Shown: positions 1 to 9,129, counted from the stretch's first letter. The stretch: 64,000 nt of DNA from DATNPX01 sp036702975 (GCA_036702975.1 DATNPX010000056.1:186001-250000), one strand, 5' to 3'. Numbers and translations: made by a program. The notes: generated from the letters alone by a model not told the origin.

Positions 1-427
1 CTGAACCATCGGGAGCCTCTACCGATTGCGCACCTGCTTCGTCGACGAAGATGAAGTTGCCTTTTTGATCGATTTTAAAGCTGCAACCACCAGGCAGGCT
101 TTCTCCAATCTTCTGGCCGCTCTTATCGAACTGACTCCAAATCTCACCCGCTCTTTTCCAATAAGAATTGTTTGTGCCAAACCGTGTCAGTTCGCCGGCT
201 TCGTTGAATTCAAATGTGCGTTTAATACCGTTTGGATAAAGAACAGCACGAATATTTCCGTTCGCACCGCCATAGTCGATCCAACCGCGCGCATGCGTGA
301 TCAGATCGAAAAGATCTTCTTCGCCAACGTGCAAGTTGGTTATTGTCTCTTCCGTACTGCGCCATCGGTCATTGAAATGTCCCCAGCGCAAAGCCTGATT
401 GTTAGTTGATTGTTGTTGCGAGCCCAT
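1..427 (-). CDS. YD-like strand-repeat protein, partial (C-terminus off the window)
   Basis: Reading leftward from the ATG at 427 gives an open frame of 142 codons that runs off the window edge. The protein starts MGSQQQSTNNQ, then carries short beta-strand units of the kind seen in RHS/YD proteins: YPNGIKRTFEFNEAGELTR, followed by a unit with FKIDQKGNFIFVDEAG. There is no signal peptide in the visible part. A GAGG lies upstream of the ATG, and promoter site A-left sits about 38 nt upstream by predicted transcription start. It is divergent from the giant gene at 675. The same strand units end the giant protein and occur in the genes at 7977, 24364 and 45468. Function unknown. The opposite-strand open frame at 26-409 is a shadow. 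Confidence 0.75.
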   Translation of the reverse strand, partial: MGSQQQSTNNQALRWGHFNDRWRSTEETITNLHVGEEDLFDLITHARGWIDYGGANGNIRAVLYPNGIKRTFEFNEAGELTRFGTNNSYWKRAGEIWSQFDKSGQKIGESLPGGCSFKIDQKGNFIFVDEAGAQSVEAPDGS

Positions 428-471
428 ATTGAGTTTTGCCTCGTATGACGGCTGACCTTGTGATTTTATTC

Positions 472-505
472 AGAGTAACTTCCGGCTTATGAAATTTGCG
501 TGTGC
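472..505 (-). promoter_or_regulatory. Regulon promoter, site A-left (for the gene starting at 427)
   Basis: On the minus strand: GCACACG, 4 bp, TTTCATA, 10 bp, TACTCT. The two heptamers are 11 bp apart start to start, as in OmpR/PhoB-family binding sites, and the TAnnnT element sits where a -10 would be. The predicted transcript begins near 465. Confidence 0.7.
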
Positions 506-541
506 TGGTTCGACCGCTGGTTCGGCGAGGTGGCTAGCGCG

Positions 542-575
542 ATACACGACGTTTTCATATTTGAATCGTTAAAGT
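542..575 (+). promoter_or_regulatory. Regulon promoter, site A-right (for the giant gene at 675)
   Basis: On the plus strand: ATACACG, 4 bp, TTTCATA, 10 bp, TAAAGT. It faces away from site A-left, so one 104-bp stretch holds two divergent copies. The predicted start is near 582, leaving a leader of about 93 nt. Confidence 0.72.
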
Positions 576-674
576 TCACACATTCAAGCGAGCGCGCTTG
601 AACCTTACTAAGAGTCGTGCGTTACGGGCAACAGGCAGTTCAGCCGAATCCGTTACAAATAGGGGAAGAGCCAA

Positions 675-3600
675 ATGGCCATCGATTCTACTGAGAACAA
701 CCGAGCAAAAGATGCTCCGGCACCGGAGGTACATGCTGCACAAGGCGATCTTTCCAGAGCGCTCTGGTCGGCAGCCGATTCGCTTAAAAACGGTATGGCC
801 GGAGGCGGAAAAGATGCCGTTAGAAGGATCGGTGACACTGCCGCCAGCGTAGTCGAGCATGCCTCCGCCGAATTGCCATTCGGACAATTGAACTTTGGTT
901 TTGATTCCCTATATAAGAGTGTTCACGATCAAGCACCGGCCGCTTTCAAAGCCGTTGAGAATATTGCCGGAGCTGCCTCTGCAGGGACCCCATTCATTAG
1001 TAAGAATGTTCTGAAAGATGCAGCAGCGCTTGCGCCAGTGCTGCCAGGCATGGCACCAGAGCAAGCCGTTCAGCAGATTGGAAAAGTCGTCAATCAGATC
1101 GAGCAGTCTCTTTTAAAGGGAACTGCTCCGATAGACCTTTCCGATCCTTTCGGTTTGAAAAAATCCGGTCAACCTTCACATCATAATGGCGGTCACGACG
1201 GCAAGCCTCACGACAAGCCGACCAAGCATCATGACCAAAAACCGGGTGACCATCAACAACCGGGAGATTCTCATCCAAAGTCGGGTGCTGGACTTTCTCA
1301 AACCGGTGGCGACAAGCATGACACAAAGGCGAAAGGAAAAGATGCTGACCATAAACCTGTTGATGTAAAACCTGGCAGCGATACTCCAGCTCAAGCGGGT
1401 AAAGATGGCGCAGCAGCACCGGTCGACAAACAAAAGATCGATAAGCTCGCCGAGTCTCTCCATAAGGAAAGTGGTGCCGATAGCTTAGTAAAGAGCCTCT
1501 CGCATACCGACCGTAACAAGGTCAACGAATTGCTGAAAGGTACGACCGAAGCTGAACGCAAAGAATTGATGGACTCTTACCAAAAGAAATACGGACATTC
1601 TCTCGACAAAGAGTACGATTTCCTCAGTGGTTCGGATAAGACCAAATTTGAAGCTGCACTGCACAAGAAAGATGGAGATGTTGGAGGCCAAGCCGCTGAC
1701 CGCGTCAAAGCCGCACTGCAGGAATCTACTGAAATGACCGGGCGCAGCAAGGAGGCTTGTGCTCAAGACATCCGCGACACTCTTTCAACGATGAGCTCTA
1801 AGCAGATCGATGAAGCACGCAAATCCTGGAATGAAAAATACAACAAGGATGGTAAAGGAACAGATTTTGATCACGCCATTCTCAACTCAGATCTCAAACA
1901 GCCGACCAAAGAAGCTGCTGAAGTCTATCTCAAAGGAATCGACAAGCGCACCGATGCTGACACGCTCAAGTTGGCTAACACCGCGCTGAAAGAGAAAGAC
2001 TTGACGATGTTCCAGGAATCGATGCGCAACGCTTCTCCTTCTGCTCGCGAGCAGTTCCAGAAGGATGGCGGCGACGAGAAGATGAAGAAGGCCTTTGAAG
2101 GTCATTGGTACAACGTCGGCGCTATCGGTGATGCGAAGAACACCGTCACAGACAAGCAGCTTGACCGCGCTCGCGATTATGCCAAGTATGGCAAAGAGAG
2201 CGTTGCGCATCAGATCAAAGACAATACAGGTACAGTCACAGTCAACGACGATGGCATCAAAAACGCTCTCAACAGCATGACCGACAAAGAGCGTCAAGAC
2301 TACATGCGTGGAAAGGAACTGGCTGCAAAGAACACTCAACCGGCTGACGCAAAAGACAAACAAGCCCTCGCTTACTACAAAGAAACCCATGACGCTCTGG
2401 ATAAAGTTCATACCATTACTCACGATTCTGATATGGCTGCTTGGGAAGATCGCATCGCTACCAAGGGCGGTGGCGTTATTTCAAAGATTGGAGAGCACAG
2501 AGGATCTATCTACAACGATGGACCATCCGCTGTAACGCGCGATATTGAGAACATGGATAAAGGTGAATGGGAACGGCTTCATAACTTGAAAAACGGCAAG
2601 TGCGCTGATGGTTCCGAACCGAAGACCGCAGCCGAGAAACAGCATAATCTTGATCTGTATAAGCAACACCACGAAGAGCTAAATAAATCGCTAGATGGAC
2701 TGAAGGGTGGAAGAATCGACGACGCCGACGTCAAGAATATGAAGGCGATGTTCGACAAAAAGATGGATTCTAAGAATTTCGAAGAGTCTGAGAAAGTGCG
2801 CCGTCCGCTTATGCAAGCACTCAAGGACGATACTCACTGGTATGGTAACGATAGAGTCGGCATGCTCAAGAGCATAGCCAATATGACCGACGAAGAGCAG
2901 AAAGCCTATCGCCAGGGCGGTGCATTCAAGACCGCCGTAGATGCAGAAGTGAGAGACCGCACCGGCGTCTTCAAAGCCGGACCGGGTCGCGACGGCGCCA
3001 TTCATATGCTCGACAACGTTGCAGCCGGTAAGCCTCCCGAAGATGCCCTGGCCAAGATGTACATTCACACCCAGGAAAATCTCGACCGTCAAGCGAAGAA
3101 GAATGGAGCGGCAGGCCTGTTATCCATTCCAACATTTAGCGCCAGCGGACTGATAAATGCTGGCGACAATCTCGCCGGCAACCGCGGAGAGGCTGCGCTT
3201 ATGGGGTCTCAATCTGCAGATGCCGTTCGCGATCTGCAAGAAGCCTTCAAGAAGGACCCGACTCTTCGTGACAGAATTCTTCACGATAAAGAGTTCGGTA
3301 AAAAGTTCACGGAAGTGACAAAGTCGGCCATGACACCAGCCGATTTCGAAAAGTATGGCAAACCCCTGATTGAGACTGGGCACCTGAGTCTTGAACAGAA
3401 AATGGAAATGAATTCTGGGCTGGTTTCGAACAACAGAGAAGGGGCAGTCAAAGATTTACTTTCGGCTACCCCGGAAGAAAAGCAACGCTTGTTGTCTGAT
3501 GGCGCCTACCAAGAAAAGGTTTTAGGAGCTCTAAGCAAAGATGATAGACAAATCGCGCTCAACGCTCTGAAGCAAGGACATATGGCACCAGAGGACGATA

Positions 3601-6600
3601 TTCGTTCCCACTTGGTTCATGTTGGTGGCTCTGATGAAATTATGAACACACTCAACAAAATCCCACCCGATCAACTTGAACGTGTGCGGCATGAATACAA
3701 CCAAAAATATGGAAGCGATCTTGAATCTGATTTGATCGATAAACTCGGTTCAGACAAACGCGCAGAGATGGAGCAGAAGTTCCGCAAGCACGCTACTTCA
3801 ACCGAAGCATACAACGACGCGAGAGACGATTACTATAAGACTCGCGACGGTATCGGTAGCAAAGTATTCGTAGATGGTTTCAGCAGTGGTACAGGACACC
3901 AGCTCGATAACACGATGCAGCAGTATGGGCGCGAACTCGCCGAAGCTCACAAGAATGGAAAAGAACTTTCTCAAGAACGCGTAAGACAGTTAAACGAGCA
4001 GTTCGAATCAAACATCAAGAACTTTCGTGAATCCAAAGCTGCTGCCGCTGAATACGCCGTTGACGCGGCAGTAATGGCTGCGGCTGCCGGAGGCACTGTC
4101 TACACAGGCGGCGCCAGTCTGGCGCTGGCTGGAAAGCTTGCTGCTGTCGGCGCTGTTACTAAAGTCGCTGGCAAGGCTGCCATCATGGGTAGTGACTATG
4201 ATTTTTCCGGTTCACAGGTCGCTCTTGATGCCACATCCGGTGCCGTGTCTGGTGCCACTGCGGTGCTTGGCCCTGGCGAAGTCGCAGGCGCATTTAGAGT
4301 AGGTGAGGGCGCCGCCGGTGCTGCTGCTAAATCAGCCTTGAAAGAGCTTGCTCTGAAAGAAGTCGGTGAAATCGCAGCTAAAGACGCAGTAAAGGGCGCT
4401 GCTGAGACTGTGGCCAAAGACGCTGTTACTGCCGGTGCAAAGGAGGTCTTGAATAAAGGCGGCAAGGAGCTCGTGGAGACCGAAGCTAAGACATTGATGA
4501 AAGATGCTCTCGCGCATGGTGCTAAGGAGATTGATGAGAAAGCGGTACGAGCAATAGCAGAAAAGGCTATCTCCAAAGAGCTCGCCGGCGAAGTTCGTCA
4601 GCAAGCAGTTAAGGAATTAGCAGGTTCGCTTAAGCAAAAATTGACCGAAGGACTTGAACACGAGACCTCAAGCTGGTTTAAGAACGTTCTTCGCCAGGGT
4701 GCTTTGAATGGTGCTGCCGGTGGCGCTGGCGGCGGGCTTTCTGGTATCGCAGAAGGCGTCTCACGCTGGGACGGTTCTAAGACTTTCGACCAAAACATGA
4801 AGGCTCTAGGTGAGACAGTCGGCATGTCGGCTCTATCTGGTGCCGGTGGTGCCGTCGCAATGACTGCCGGTTTGAAGCTTGGCGGCAAGGCTCTCGGAGC
4901 GTTCAAGGAAGGCCTTGCTAGCCACGCACCGGAAGGTCTACACGGTCAGGATGCGCCGATTGTGAAAGGAACAGCTGGTGATCCACATGCAGTCGCTAAG
5001 ACTAAAGTCTCAGAAGTGGCAGCTCCTGCAGAAGCTGGCCGCGCGCGTGATCCTCATGCTGTTGCCAAAACGTTGGTATCCGAGCGAGACGCACTGCCAG
5101 GGACTTCTCGTGCGCATGCGGCAGGCGATGCACATGCTGTAGCGAAGACCAAAGTTTCTGAAGGAGTTAATCCCGAAGCAGCGCGTGAGCATGGACCTCA
5201 AGATGCACATGCCGTCGCCAAAACGAAGGTCTCCGAACTCGGTCACGAGCGCCCGCTTGAAGCTGCGAGCACCCGAGCCACGCGGGTCGAAGAGACAATG
5301 CACGGGCTCGAAACTGACAAAGCGATGTTGGATAAATACGGAATTCCGGAAGAGATGCGGGAATTGATGGATGCTCGCGCACAGAGGAGCAAGCTCTACG
5401 ATCAAGCCGTTGTGCATGATTTTGTGAAGGGTGCCTCTGAAGTCATGGATAAATGGCCCGATGCTTCCGCTGTGTATCAAAAGTTCGAACTTCAACAAGC
5501 TGCTCTAACTAAATCAGTTCAGGAAGTTGATGCAAATGTTCGTAAGCCGCTTCGCGCAGCGCTCAAGGAAATGGGCGGTATGTATTCGAGACTTGACGTT
5601 GATAGCAATACTGAAGTTCTTGCCATGCTCAAGTCTGCTGATGTTCAAGAGGTTTTGGCTAGCGAAAAGATCAGGAGCCAATTCCCAGATATGCCTTCGG
5701 TCGAGAAGCAACTGGAAATGGTCAATGAGCTCAATTCTGTGAGAGACGCACATTCTGTGACTAGTAAGGAAGTGCAGGCTATCAGCAAAGCGAGAGTGGC
5801 TGAACTGCAGGCTTATTATGATGGCGTCGCCGACAAGAACAAACTACCTCGCATTGCCCTCCAGCTTTCCGAGGAATATGGGCAGCACGGACAATACACT
5901 CCCGGAAAAGGAGAGTTGCACCTGCGTCAATCAAGCGTTATGCAAGCAACGGACCGTGCACGCTTGATGAATACAATGATGCACGAGTTCGTTCACAACG
6001 AACAAGATGGTCTCCTCGTTCGAGCTGCGGCTGAGATTGCCGGGAAAAGCACTGGTGTTACGACGCCCAGCATCGAAGCGATTCAAGAGACCTATCGCTC
6101 GATGAGCGGTGGAAGACTTCCTTCCCGTGACTATATCGAGAATGTTCTGCGTCAGCATCCGGATGGTTTGTCGTCGCGTGAAATGTCCCGTGCAAAGGAG
6201 CTATTCCACAGCATGGACAACTACGCCTCCATACCAAAAGAACTAAAGAATGATTTGCGAGTTGCAGTCGGGGAGATGAATAAGTTGAACGCCGATCCTG
6301 GTGCAACGTCTACCCTGTTAGGAAAGCTGTCCGACAATGAAGTGCTCTCGAACCATCTTTTTGGAAGTGCCAAGCCACCAGAGCAGATTCAAGAATATAT
6401 AGATCTGGTCAAGGCCGGCAGAGCGTCAGAACTGCCAGCTGATGCAAAAGACAAGTTGTACCAGGCGATTAACGAGCGCTATGGCGTCAACGTGCAGGCT
6501 CACAATGAAGCCAAATTGCGGTATATGGAAAACCCTCTGGAACAGGAAGCTATTCGCATAGGCTGCCGGGCTGAGGCCGCGGCAAACGCAGTAAGCAAAG

Positions 6601-6875
6601 CGGACAAGGATCTGGCTGCCGCTCACATTTGGGAACGCGAGGATGGTAAGCGACTTTTCTACGATGAAAAGGACCGACTGACTCAATTAGTCGATCACAA
6701 TAACAACATATTTACTTATGCCTATGACGCGAAAGGTGAGCTGTCGCATGTGGTCGGTCCGCACGGTGTCGTGCTCAATCCGGAAGACGCAAAGCATCTG
6801 CTGGACTATGTACCTGGCCGTGTCGTCGATCCAACAGTAATTGACGAACCGTTCATGGATGACACAGGTGTTTAA
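675..6875 (+). CDS. Giant multidomain protein: annexin-like helices, Ala/Gly-rich segment, HAVAKTK repeats, HEFVH zincin motif, YD-like end
   Basis: This 2066-residue protein starts at an ATG preceded by AGGGGAAG. No signal peptide is visible. Residues about 165-215 are His/Lys/Asp/Pro-rich. Residues about 266-332 and 985-1037 resemble annexin repeats (ERKELMDSYQKKYGHSLD and RVRHEYNQKYGSDLESDL), and much of the region between is helical and charged. Residues about 1120-1400 are Ala/Gly-rich and partly hydrophobic, like the membrane-active middle of polymorphic toxins. Four copies of D-x-HAVAKT-x-VSE begin at residues 1436, 1459, 1485 and 1510. A zincin motif, HEFVH, lies at 1770-1774; a later ENPLEQEA segment could supply the third zinc ligand. 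Residues about 1985-2035 form YD-like strands. Secretion or cell-surface action is possible but not shown. Family unknown to me; the domain calls are by eye. Confidence 0.9.
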   Translation: MAIDSTENNRAKDAPAPEVHAAQGDLSRALWSAADSLKNGMAGGGKDAVRRIGDTAASVVEHASAELPFGQLNFGFDSLYKSVHDQAPAAFKAVENIAGAASAGTPFISKNVLKDAAALAPVLPGMAPEQAVQQIGKVVNQIEQSLLKGTAPIDLSDPFGLKKSGQPSHHNGGHDGKPHDKPTKHHDQKPGDHQQPGDSHPKSGAGLSQTGGDKHDTKAKGKDADHKPVDVKPGSDTPAQAGKDGAAAPVDKQKIDKLAESLHKESGADSLVKSLSHTDRNKVNELLKGTTEAERKELMDSYQKKYGHSLDKEYDFLSGSDKTKFEAALHKKDGDVGGQAADRVKAALQESTEMTGRSKEACAQDIRDTLSTMSSKQIDEARKSWNEKYNKDGKGTDFDHAILNSDLKQPTKEAAEVYLKGIDKRTDADTLKLANTALKEKDLTMFQESMRNASPSAREQFQKDGGDEKMKKAFEGHWYNVGAIGDAKNTVTDKQLDRARDYAKYGKESVAHQIKDNTGTVTVNDDGIKNALNSMTDKERQDYMRGKELAAKNTQPADAKDKQALAYYKETHDALDKVHTITHDSDMAAWEDRIATKGGGVISKIGEHRGSIYNDGPSAVTRDIENMDKGEWERLHNLKNGKCADGSEPKTAAEKQHNLDLYKQHHEELNKSLDGLKGGRIDDADVKNMKAMFDKKMDSKNFEESEKVRRPLMQALKDDTHWYGNDRVGMLKSIANMTDEEQKAYRQGGAFKTAVDAEVRDRTGVFKAGPGRDGAIHMLDNVAAGKPPEDALAKMYIHTQENLDRQAKKNGAAGLLSIPTFSASGLINAGDNLAGNRGEAALMGSQSADAVRDLQEAFKKDPTLRDRILHDKEFGKKFTEVTKSAMTPADFEKYGKPLIETGHLSLEQKMEMNSGLVSNNREGAVKDLLSATPEEKQRLLSDGAYQEKVLGALSKDDRQIALNALKQGHMAPEDDIRSHLVHVGGSDEIMNTLNKIPPDQLERVRHEYNQKYGSDLESDLIDKLGSDKRAEMEQKFRKHATSTEAYNDARDDYYKTRDGIGSKVFVDGFSSGTGHQLDNTMQQYGRELAEAHKNGKELSQERVRQLNEQFESNIKNFRESKAAAAEYAVDAAVMAAAAGGTVYTGGASLALAGKLAAVGAVTKVAGKAAIMGSDYDFSGSQVALDATSGAVSGATAVLGPGEVAGAFRVGEGAAGAAAKSALKELALKEVGEIAAKDAVKGAAETVAKDAVTAGAKEVLNKGGKELVETEAKTLMKDALAHGAKEIDEKAVRAIAEKAISKELAGEVRQQAVKELAGSLKQKLTEGLEHETSSWFKNVLRQGALNGAAGGAGGGLSGIAEGVSRWDGSKTFDQNMKALGETVGMSALSGAGGAVAMTAGLKLGGKALGAFKEGLASHAPEGLHGQDAPIVKGTAGDPHAVAKTKVSEVAAPAEAGRARDPHAVAKTLVSERDALPGTSRAHAAGDAHAVAKTKVSEGVNPEAAREHGPQDAHAVAKTKVSELGHERPLEAASTRATRVEETMHGLETDKAMLDKYGIPEEMRELMDARAQRSKLYDQAVVHDFVKGASEVMDKWPDASAVYQKFELQQAALTKSVQEVDANVRKPLRAALKEMGGMYSRLDVDSNTEVLAMLKSADVQEVLASEKIRSQFPDMPSVEKQLEMVNELNSVRDAHSVTSKEVQAISKARVAELQAYYDGVADKNKLPRIALQLSEEYGQHGQYTPGKGELHLRQSSVMQATDRARLMNTMMHEFVHNEQDGLLVRAAAEIAGKSTGVTTPSIEAIQETYRSMSGGRLPSRDYIENVLRQHPDGLSSREMSRAKELFHSMDNYASIPKELKNDLRVAVGEMNKLNADPGATSTLLGKLSDNEVLSNHLFGSAKPPEQIQEYIDLVKAGRASELPADAKDKLYQAINERYGVNVQAHNEAKLRYMENPLEQEAIRIGCRAEAAANAVSKADKDLAAAHIWEREDGKRLFYDEKDRLTQLVDHNNNIFTYAYDAKGELSHVVGPHGVVLNPEDAKHLLDYVPGRVVDPTVIDEPFMDDTGV
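4977..5243 (+). repeat. Four in-frame copies of the HAVAKTK motif
   Basis: Within the giant gene, D-x-HAVAKT-x-VSE occurs four times at intervals of 23, 26 and 25 residues. The linkers differ in sequence and codon use varies between copies, so the repeat is kept at the protein level rather than being a recent DNA duplication. A shortened relative, GDAVAKTK, is encoded out of frame just after the stop (6883-6906). Confidence 0.8.
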
Positions 6876-6912
6876 CGTAAGTGGCGATGCGGTTGCTAAG
6901 ACGAAAAGAAAA

Positions 6913-6949
6913 GAGGTGAATCAGAGTAGATTCACCTCATCCTTTTTTC
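6913..6949 (+). terminator. Rho-independent terminator after the giant gene
   Basis: A perfect 10-bp stem (GAGGTGAATC with GATTCACCTC, loop AGAGTA) is followed by a run of six T. It begins 38 nt after the stop codon. Confidence 0.9.
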
Positions 6950-6952
6950 ATT

Positions 6953-6994
6953 TTTGAACTGCTGATTTGAAGATTTGAACTGTTGATTTGAAGC
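6953..6994. repeat. 21-bp tandem repeat, two copies
   Basis: Two adjacent 21-bp units beginning TTTGAACTG differ at two positions. They fill the space between the terminator of the giant gene and the 3' end of the convergent gene at 7039. Confidence 0.8.
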
Positions 6995-7038
6995 TGCGCT
7001 TTTTTAAATTTGAAACAGTGTTTTTTCGTCGCTTGAGC

Positions 7039-7977
7039 TTAGATGTCACTGCACAGTGGATCACCAGGTGCGCATGCACCCTTACTCTTTTTCGTGAACG
7101 GCGAGTCATTCGACGGAGCTGCATTTTTGTGCGAGCCTGCCGCCTGACGGCCTGGCGCATGCGCAACTGCATGATTGGTTTTCCGCACCGTTCCATCAGC
7201 ATTGTATTCAGTGAATTCGTTGCCATTGGTCACTAGTCTGCTGCCGTCAGCTGAGCGGAATGTTACGCTTTCTTGTCCATGCGTAAATGTAGTGTCGTTG
7301 GAGCCGTCCGGATGCACGACCCGTGTCTCGCCGAAAAAGCCTGTGCTCTTAACGTCACCGTTGGCTGCAACTTCGACATTGGTGCGCGTCGGATTCATGA
7401 TCATGGGATTGCCTTTCATGTCGGTGACGGCCCACTCGTTGCTGGTACCGGCTTTCTTGGTCCATATCTGTCCTTCGATGCCGGTTATTTTAGTAGGGTC
7501 GCCGTTTGCATCGCGCTCGATCTTCGTTTCTGATTGGTCCGGTCGCTTTATCGACTCCACTTTGTCATCAGCGTTCTTCTTTACCATGGCGTCGCCTACG
7601 CCGTTAACCGGCACCTCGTCAGCGAAGTGATTTTTCTGAAAGCCAACGCTTCCATCTTTATGGAAGGTTTCAATATCTTTGTATCCGCCGCGTCCGTCAA
7701 CCTTACTTATTTCGATCTTGTCCTTATCTACAGTAATGTCGGGAAGCCATTTGTCAGCGGTATCAGACTTGCTGATTCTGGCTAACTCGGCTTTTTGGTC
7801 CGCATCTAACTGTTTCTGCAGCGCCGTACGGTATGTTGGAGAAGCATTCATTATGTCTTGAGACTCAGTTCTCAGTCTGTTCGCCGCGTCGGTTGCGGTT
7901 TGGTGATCTCCATTTAGTGATCTGTTTGCGAGGTTTTCAATCTTTTTTGCTTCAGCTTTTATGTCTTGGTCAACCAT
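7039..7977 (-). CDS. Helical N-module plus YD-like strand protein (312 aa)
   Basis: ATG at 7977 is preceded by GGGGAAAGGACG. Residues 1-60 form a charged helical module (EAKKIENLANRSLNGDHQTA) shared with the proteins starting at 14165 and 23348. Residues about 90-270 are short strand units with D-G and Y-N-A-D-G turns (FHKDGSVGFQKN, RVVHPDGSNDTTF, EFTEYNADGTVRK), like YD repeats but without the full RHS signature. The C-terminus is basic and has two cysteines (ACAPGDPLCSDI). No signal peptide or membrane segment is seen. Promoter site B-left lies about 46 nt upstream of the start by predicted transcript. Function unknown. Confidence 0.85.
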   Translation of the reverse strand: MVDQDIKAEAKKIENLANRSLNGDHQTATDAANRLRTESQDIMNASPTYRTALQKQLDADQKAELARISKSDTADKWLPDITVDKDKIEISKVDGRGGYKDIETFHKDGSVGFQKNHFADEVPVNGVGDAMVKKNADDKVESIKRPDQSETKIERDANGDPTKITGIEGQIWTKKAGTSNEWAVTDMKGNPMIMNPTRTNVEVAANGDVKSTGFFGETRVVHPDGSNDTTFTHGQESVTFRSADGSRLVTNGNEFTEYNADGTVRKTNHAVAHAPGRQAAGSHKNAAPSNDSPFTKKSKGACAPGDPLCSDI

Positions 7978-8029
7978 CGTCCTTTCCCCATTGATTTAGT
8001 AAGTTTGTGTGGTCGCCCACTGTGCGATT

Positions 8030-8063
8030 AAATTAGTTTTTTGCTTGTGAAATGTGCGTGTAT
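8030..8063 (-). promoter_or_regulatory. Regulon promoter, site B-left (for the gene starting at 7977)
   Basis: Minus strand: ATACACG, 4 bp, TTTCACA, 10 bp (A-rich), TAATTT. This is the best match to the window consensus. Confidence 0.78.
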
Positions 8064-8086
8064 TAGCGCGGGTGTGCATCCGTGCG

Positions 8087-8120
8087 ATACACGCCGATTT
8101 CACAAAGCGAACACGAAGTT
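8087..8120 (+). promoter_or_regulatory. Regulon site B-right (for the gene at 8183), weak -10
   Basis: Plus strand: ATACACG, 4 bp, TTTCACA, 10 bp, GAAGTT. The heptamers are perfect but the -10 has GA instead of TA. With site B-left it forms a large inverted repeat (8045-8105) whose 19-bp arms differ at two positions. Confidence 0.55.
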
Positions 8121-8182
8121 TGCACAGAACGCTCGTTACAGTTGCACATGGTCGGATTTACTAAGCGCAGAGGATCTAGAAG

Positions 8183-8536
8183 ATGTTTATATTCAAACGA
8201 GTAGAAGCCCATACCCTGCACATGCTGTCCGGAGAACCGAAAGTCGATGACTTCGCGTACTTCCTGAAACGAAGCCGCATTACACCGGCAACCACATTTA
8301 GATTCGGCTGGTATGCGCCAGATGCAGTTAGTCGGTACGAAGTGGAGATGGAATATAGCAATAGCGGAAAAGCGACCTGGCATGTCGTACTTGATGACGG
8401 AAAGAAGCGAGCGACAGTCTGGGAGCAAACCACAAATGATGCTCTCCTTATCTACAATCTGGTAAACGCCAGTTGTACTGTCGGTCGTGGCGTGCATGCC
8501 GTGTTCCCGATGCTCAATAACAGATGGGCGATCTAA
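8183..8536 (+). CDS. Small single-domain protein related to the N-terminus of the DUF4388 regulator
   Basis: A 117-residue protein with GAGG nine bases before the ATG. It aligns by eye with residues about 8-100 of the regulator encoded at 14250-15830: a short H-x-L motif, a P-x(5)-YFL helix, an F-G-W-Y or I-S-W-F strand, then W-x-V-x-x-D-D-G-x-K-R and N-D-A-L-L-I-Y-N-L, matched by W-Q-L-T-V-Q-E-G-T-K-R and C-D-V-L-L-I-L-N-L. No signal peptide. It could be a free-standing sensor or partner domain of that regulator family. It lies just before the pilin operon, with 44 nt between its stop and the pilin ATG. Function unknown. Confidence 0.8.
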   Translation: MFIFKRVEAHTLHMLSGEPKVDDFAYFLKRSRITPATTFRFGWYAPDAVSRYEVEMEYSNSGKATWHVVLDDGKKRATVWEQTTNDALLIYNLVNASCTVGRGVHAVFPMLNNRWAI

Positions 8537-8580
8537 CTCTTACTATAGTGAATTAAAGTGAATTGACCGCTGTGACGATT

Positions 8581-9129
8581 ATGCGATTTGTAGAAAGAAA
8601 GTGGACTAGAGAAAAAGCTAGAAAAAGAAGAGGCAGTGCTACCGTTGAATTGCCAGTTGCTCTCTGGATTTTAGTTTTCGTATTCCTCTTTCCTCTCATC
8701 GATCTTGCCACAATCGGCTTAAGGACGTCTTTTCTTTATGCGGCGCTCCACCAGGCAACGTGGGAAGCCGCGAGAGCACACACGTTTCAAAACAGCCTCG
8801 ACAGTCAGAAACCTGCGGTTCAGCTCGCAAACGATACTGCTAACAGCATCGTTAAGCAGTTCAACGGTATAGCGCTTACTTCAATTCAGACGAAAATCCT
8901 CACGACGAACATCGCTACAAGCGCGGTGACAAGTCAGTCTACACCTCTCTCTGCTCCTGCGGATCAATCGCAAAACATCTATCAAATCCAGGTAACGCTG
9001 AAGGGTTCAATAACGCCGCTCGTGCTTTGGCATGAAAAGCTGGCTGCCATTCCTGGAATGACTGCGCCACTTTCCATTCAGCTGTGCGATAGCCAATATT
9101 GCGAAAACACCCAGGGTCTGAACAAATAG
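8581..9129 (+). CDS. TadE-like pseudopilin
   Basis: About 182 residues. The N-terminus is basic and followed by the TadE pattern (GSATVELPVALWILVFVFLF), with a conserved Glu after a short hydrophilic leader and one long transmembrane helix; the rest is a small extracellular domain with two cysteines near the end (LCDSQYCENT). TadE/TadF-type proteins are processed by prepilin peptidase and assembled with tight-adherence (Flp) pili. The ATG at 8581 is the most likely start; TTG 8563 and GTG 8572 are in frame, and none has a clear ribosome site. It begins a three-gene set with 9150 and 10959. No TadA, TadB, TadC or Flp pilin gene is in the window. Confidence 0.8.
   Translation: MRFVERKWTREKARKRRGSATVELPVALWILVFVFLFPLIDLATIGLRTSFLYAALHQATWEAARAHTFQNSLDSQKPAVQLANDTANSIVKQFNGIALTSIQTKILTTNIATSAVTSQSTPLSAPADQSQNIYQIQVTLKGSITPLVLWHEKLAAIPGMTAPLSIQLCDSQYCENTQGLNK

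Noticed and set aside
1887..2423. Long minus-strand open frames inside the giant gene (also near 4196-4906 and 5010-5498)
   Set aside because: They lie opposite a well-coded gene with clear motifs and lack ribosome sites; they are shadows.
4977..5243. Possible CRISPR-like or DNA-level repeat
   Set aside because: The four units are in frame, vary in codons and have unequal coding spacers; they are protein repeats.
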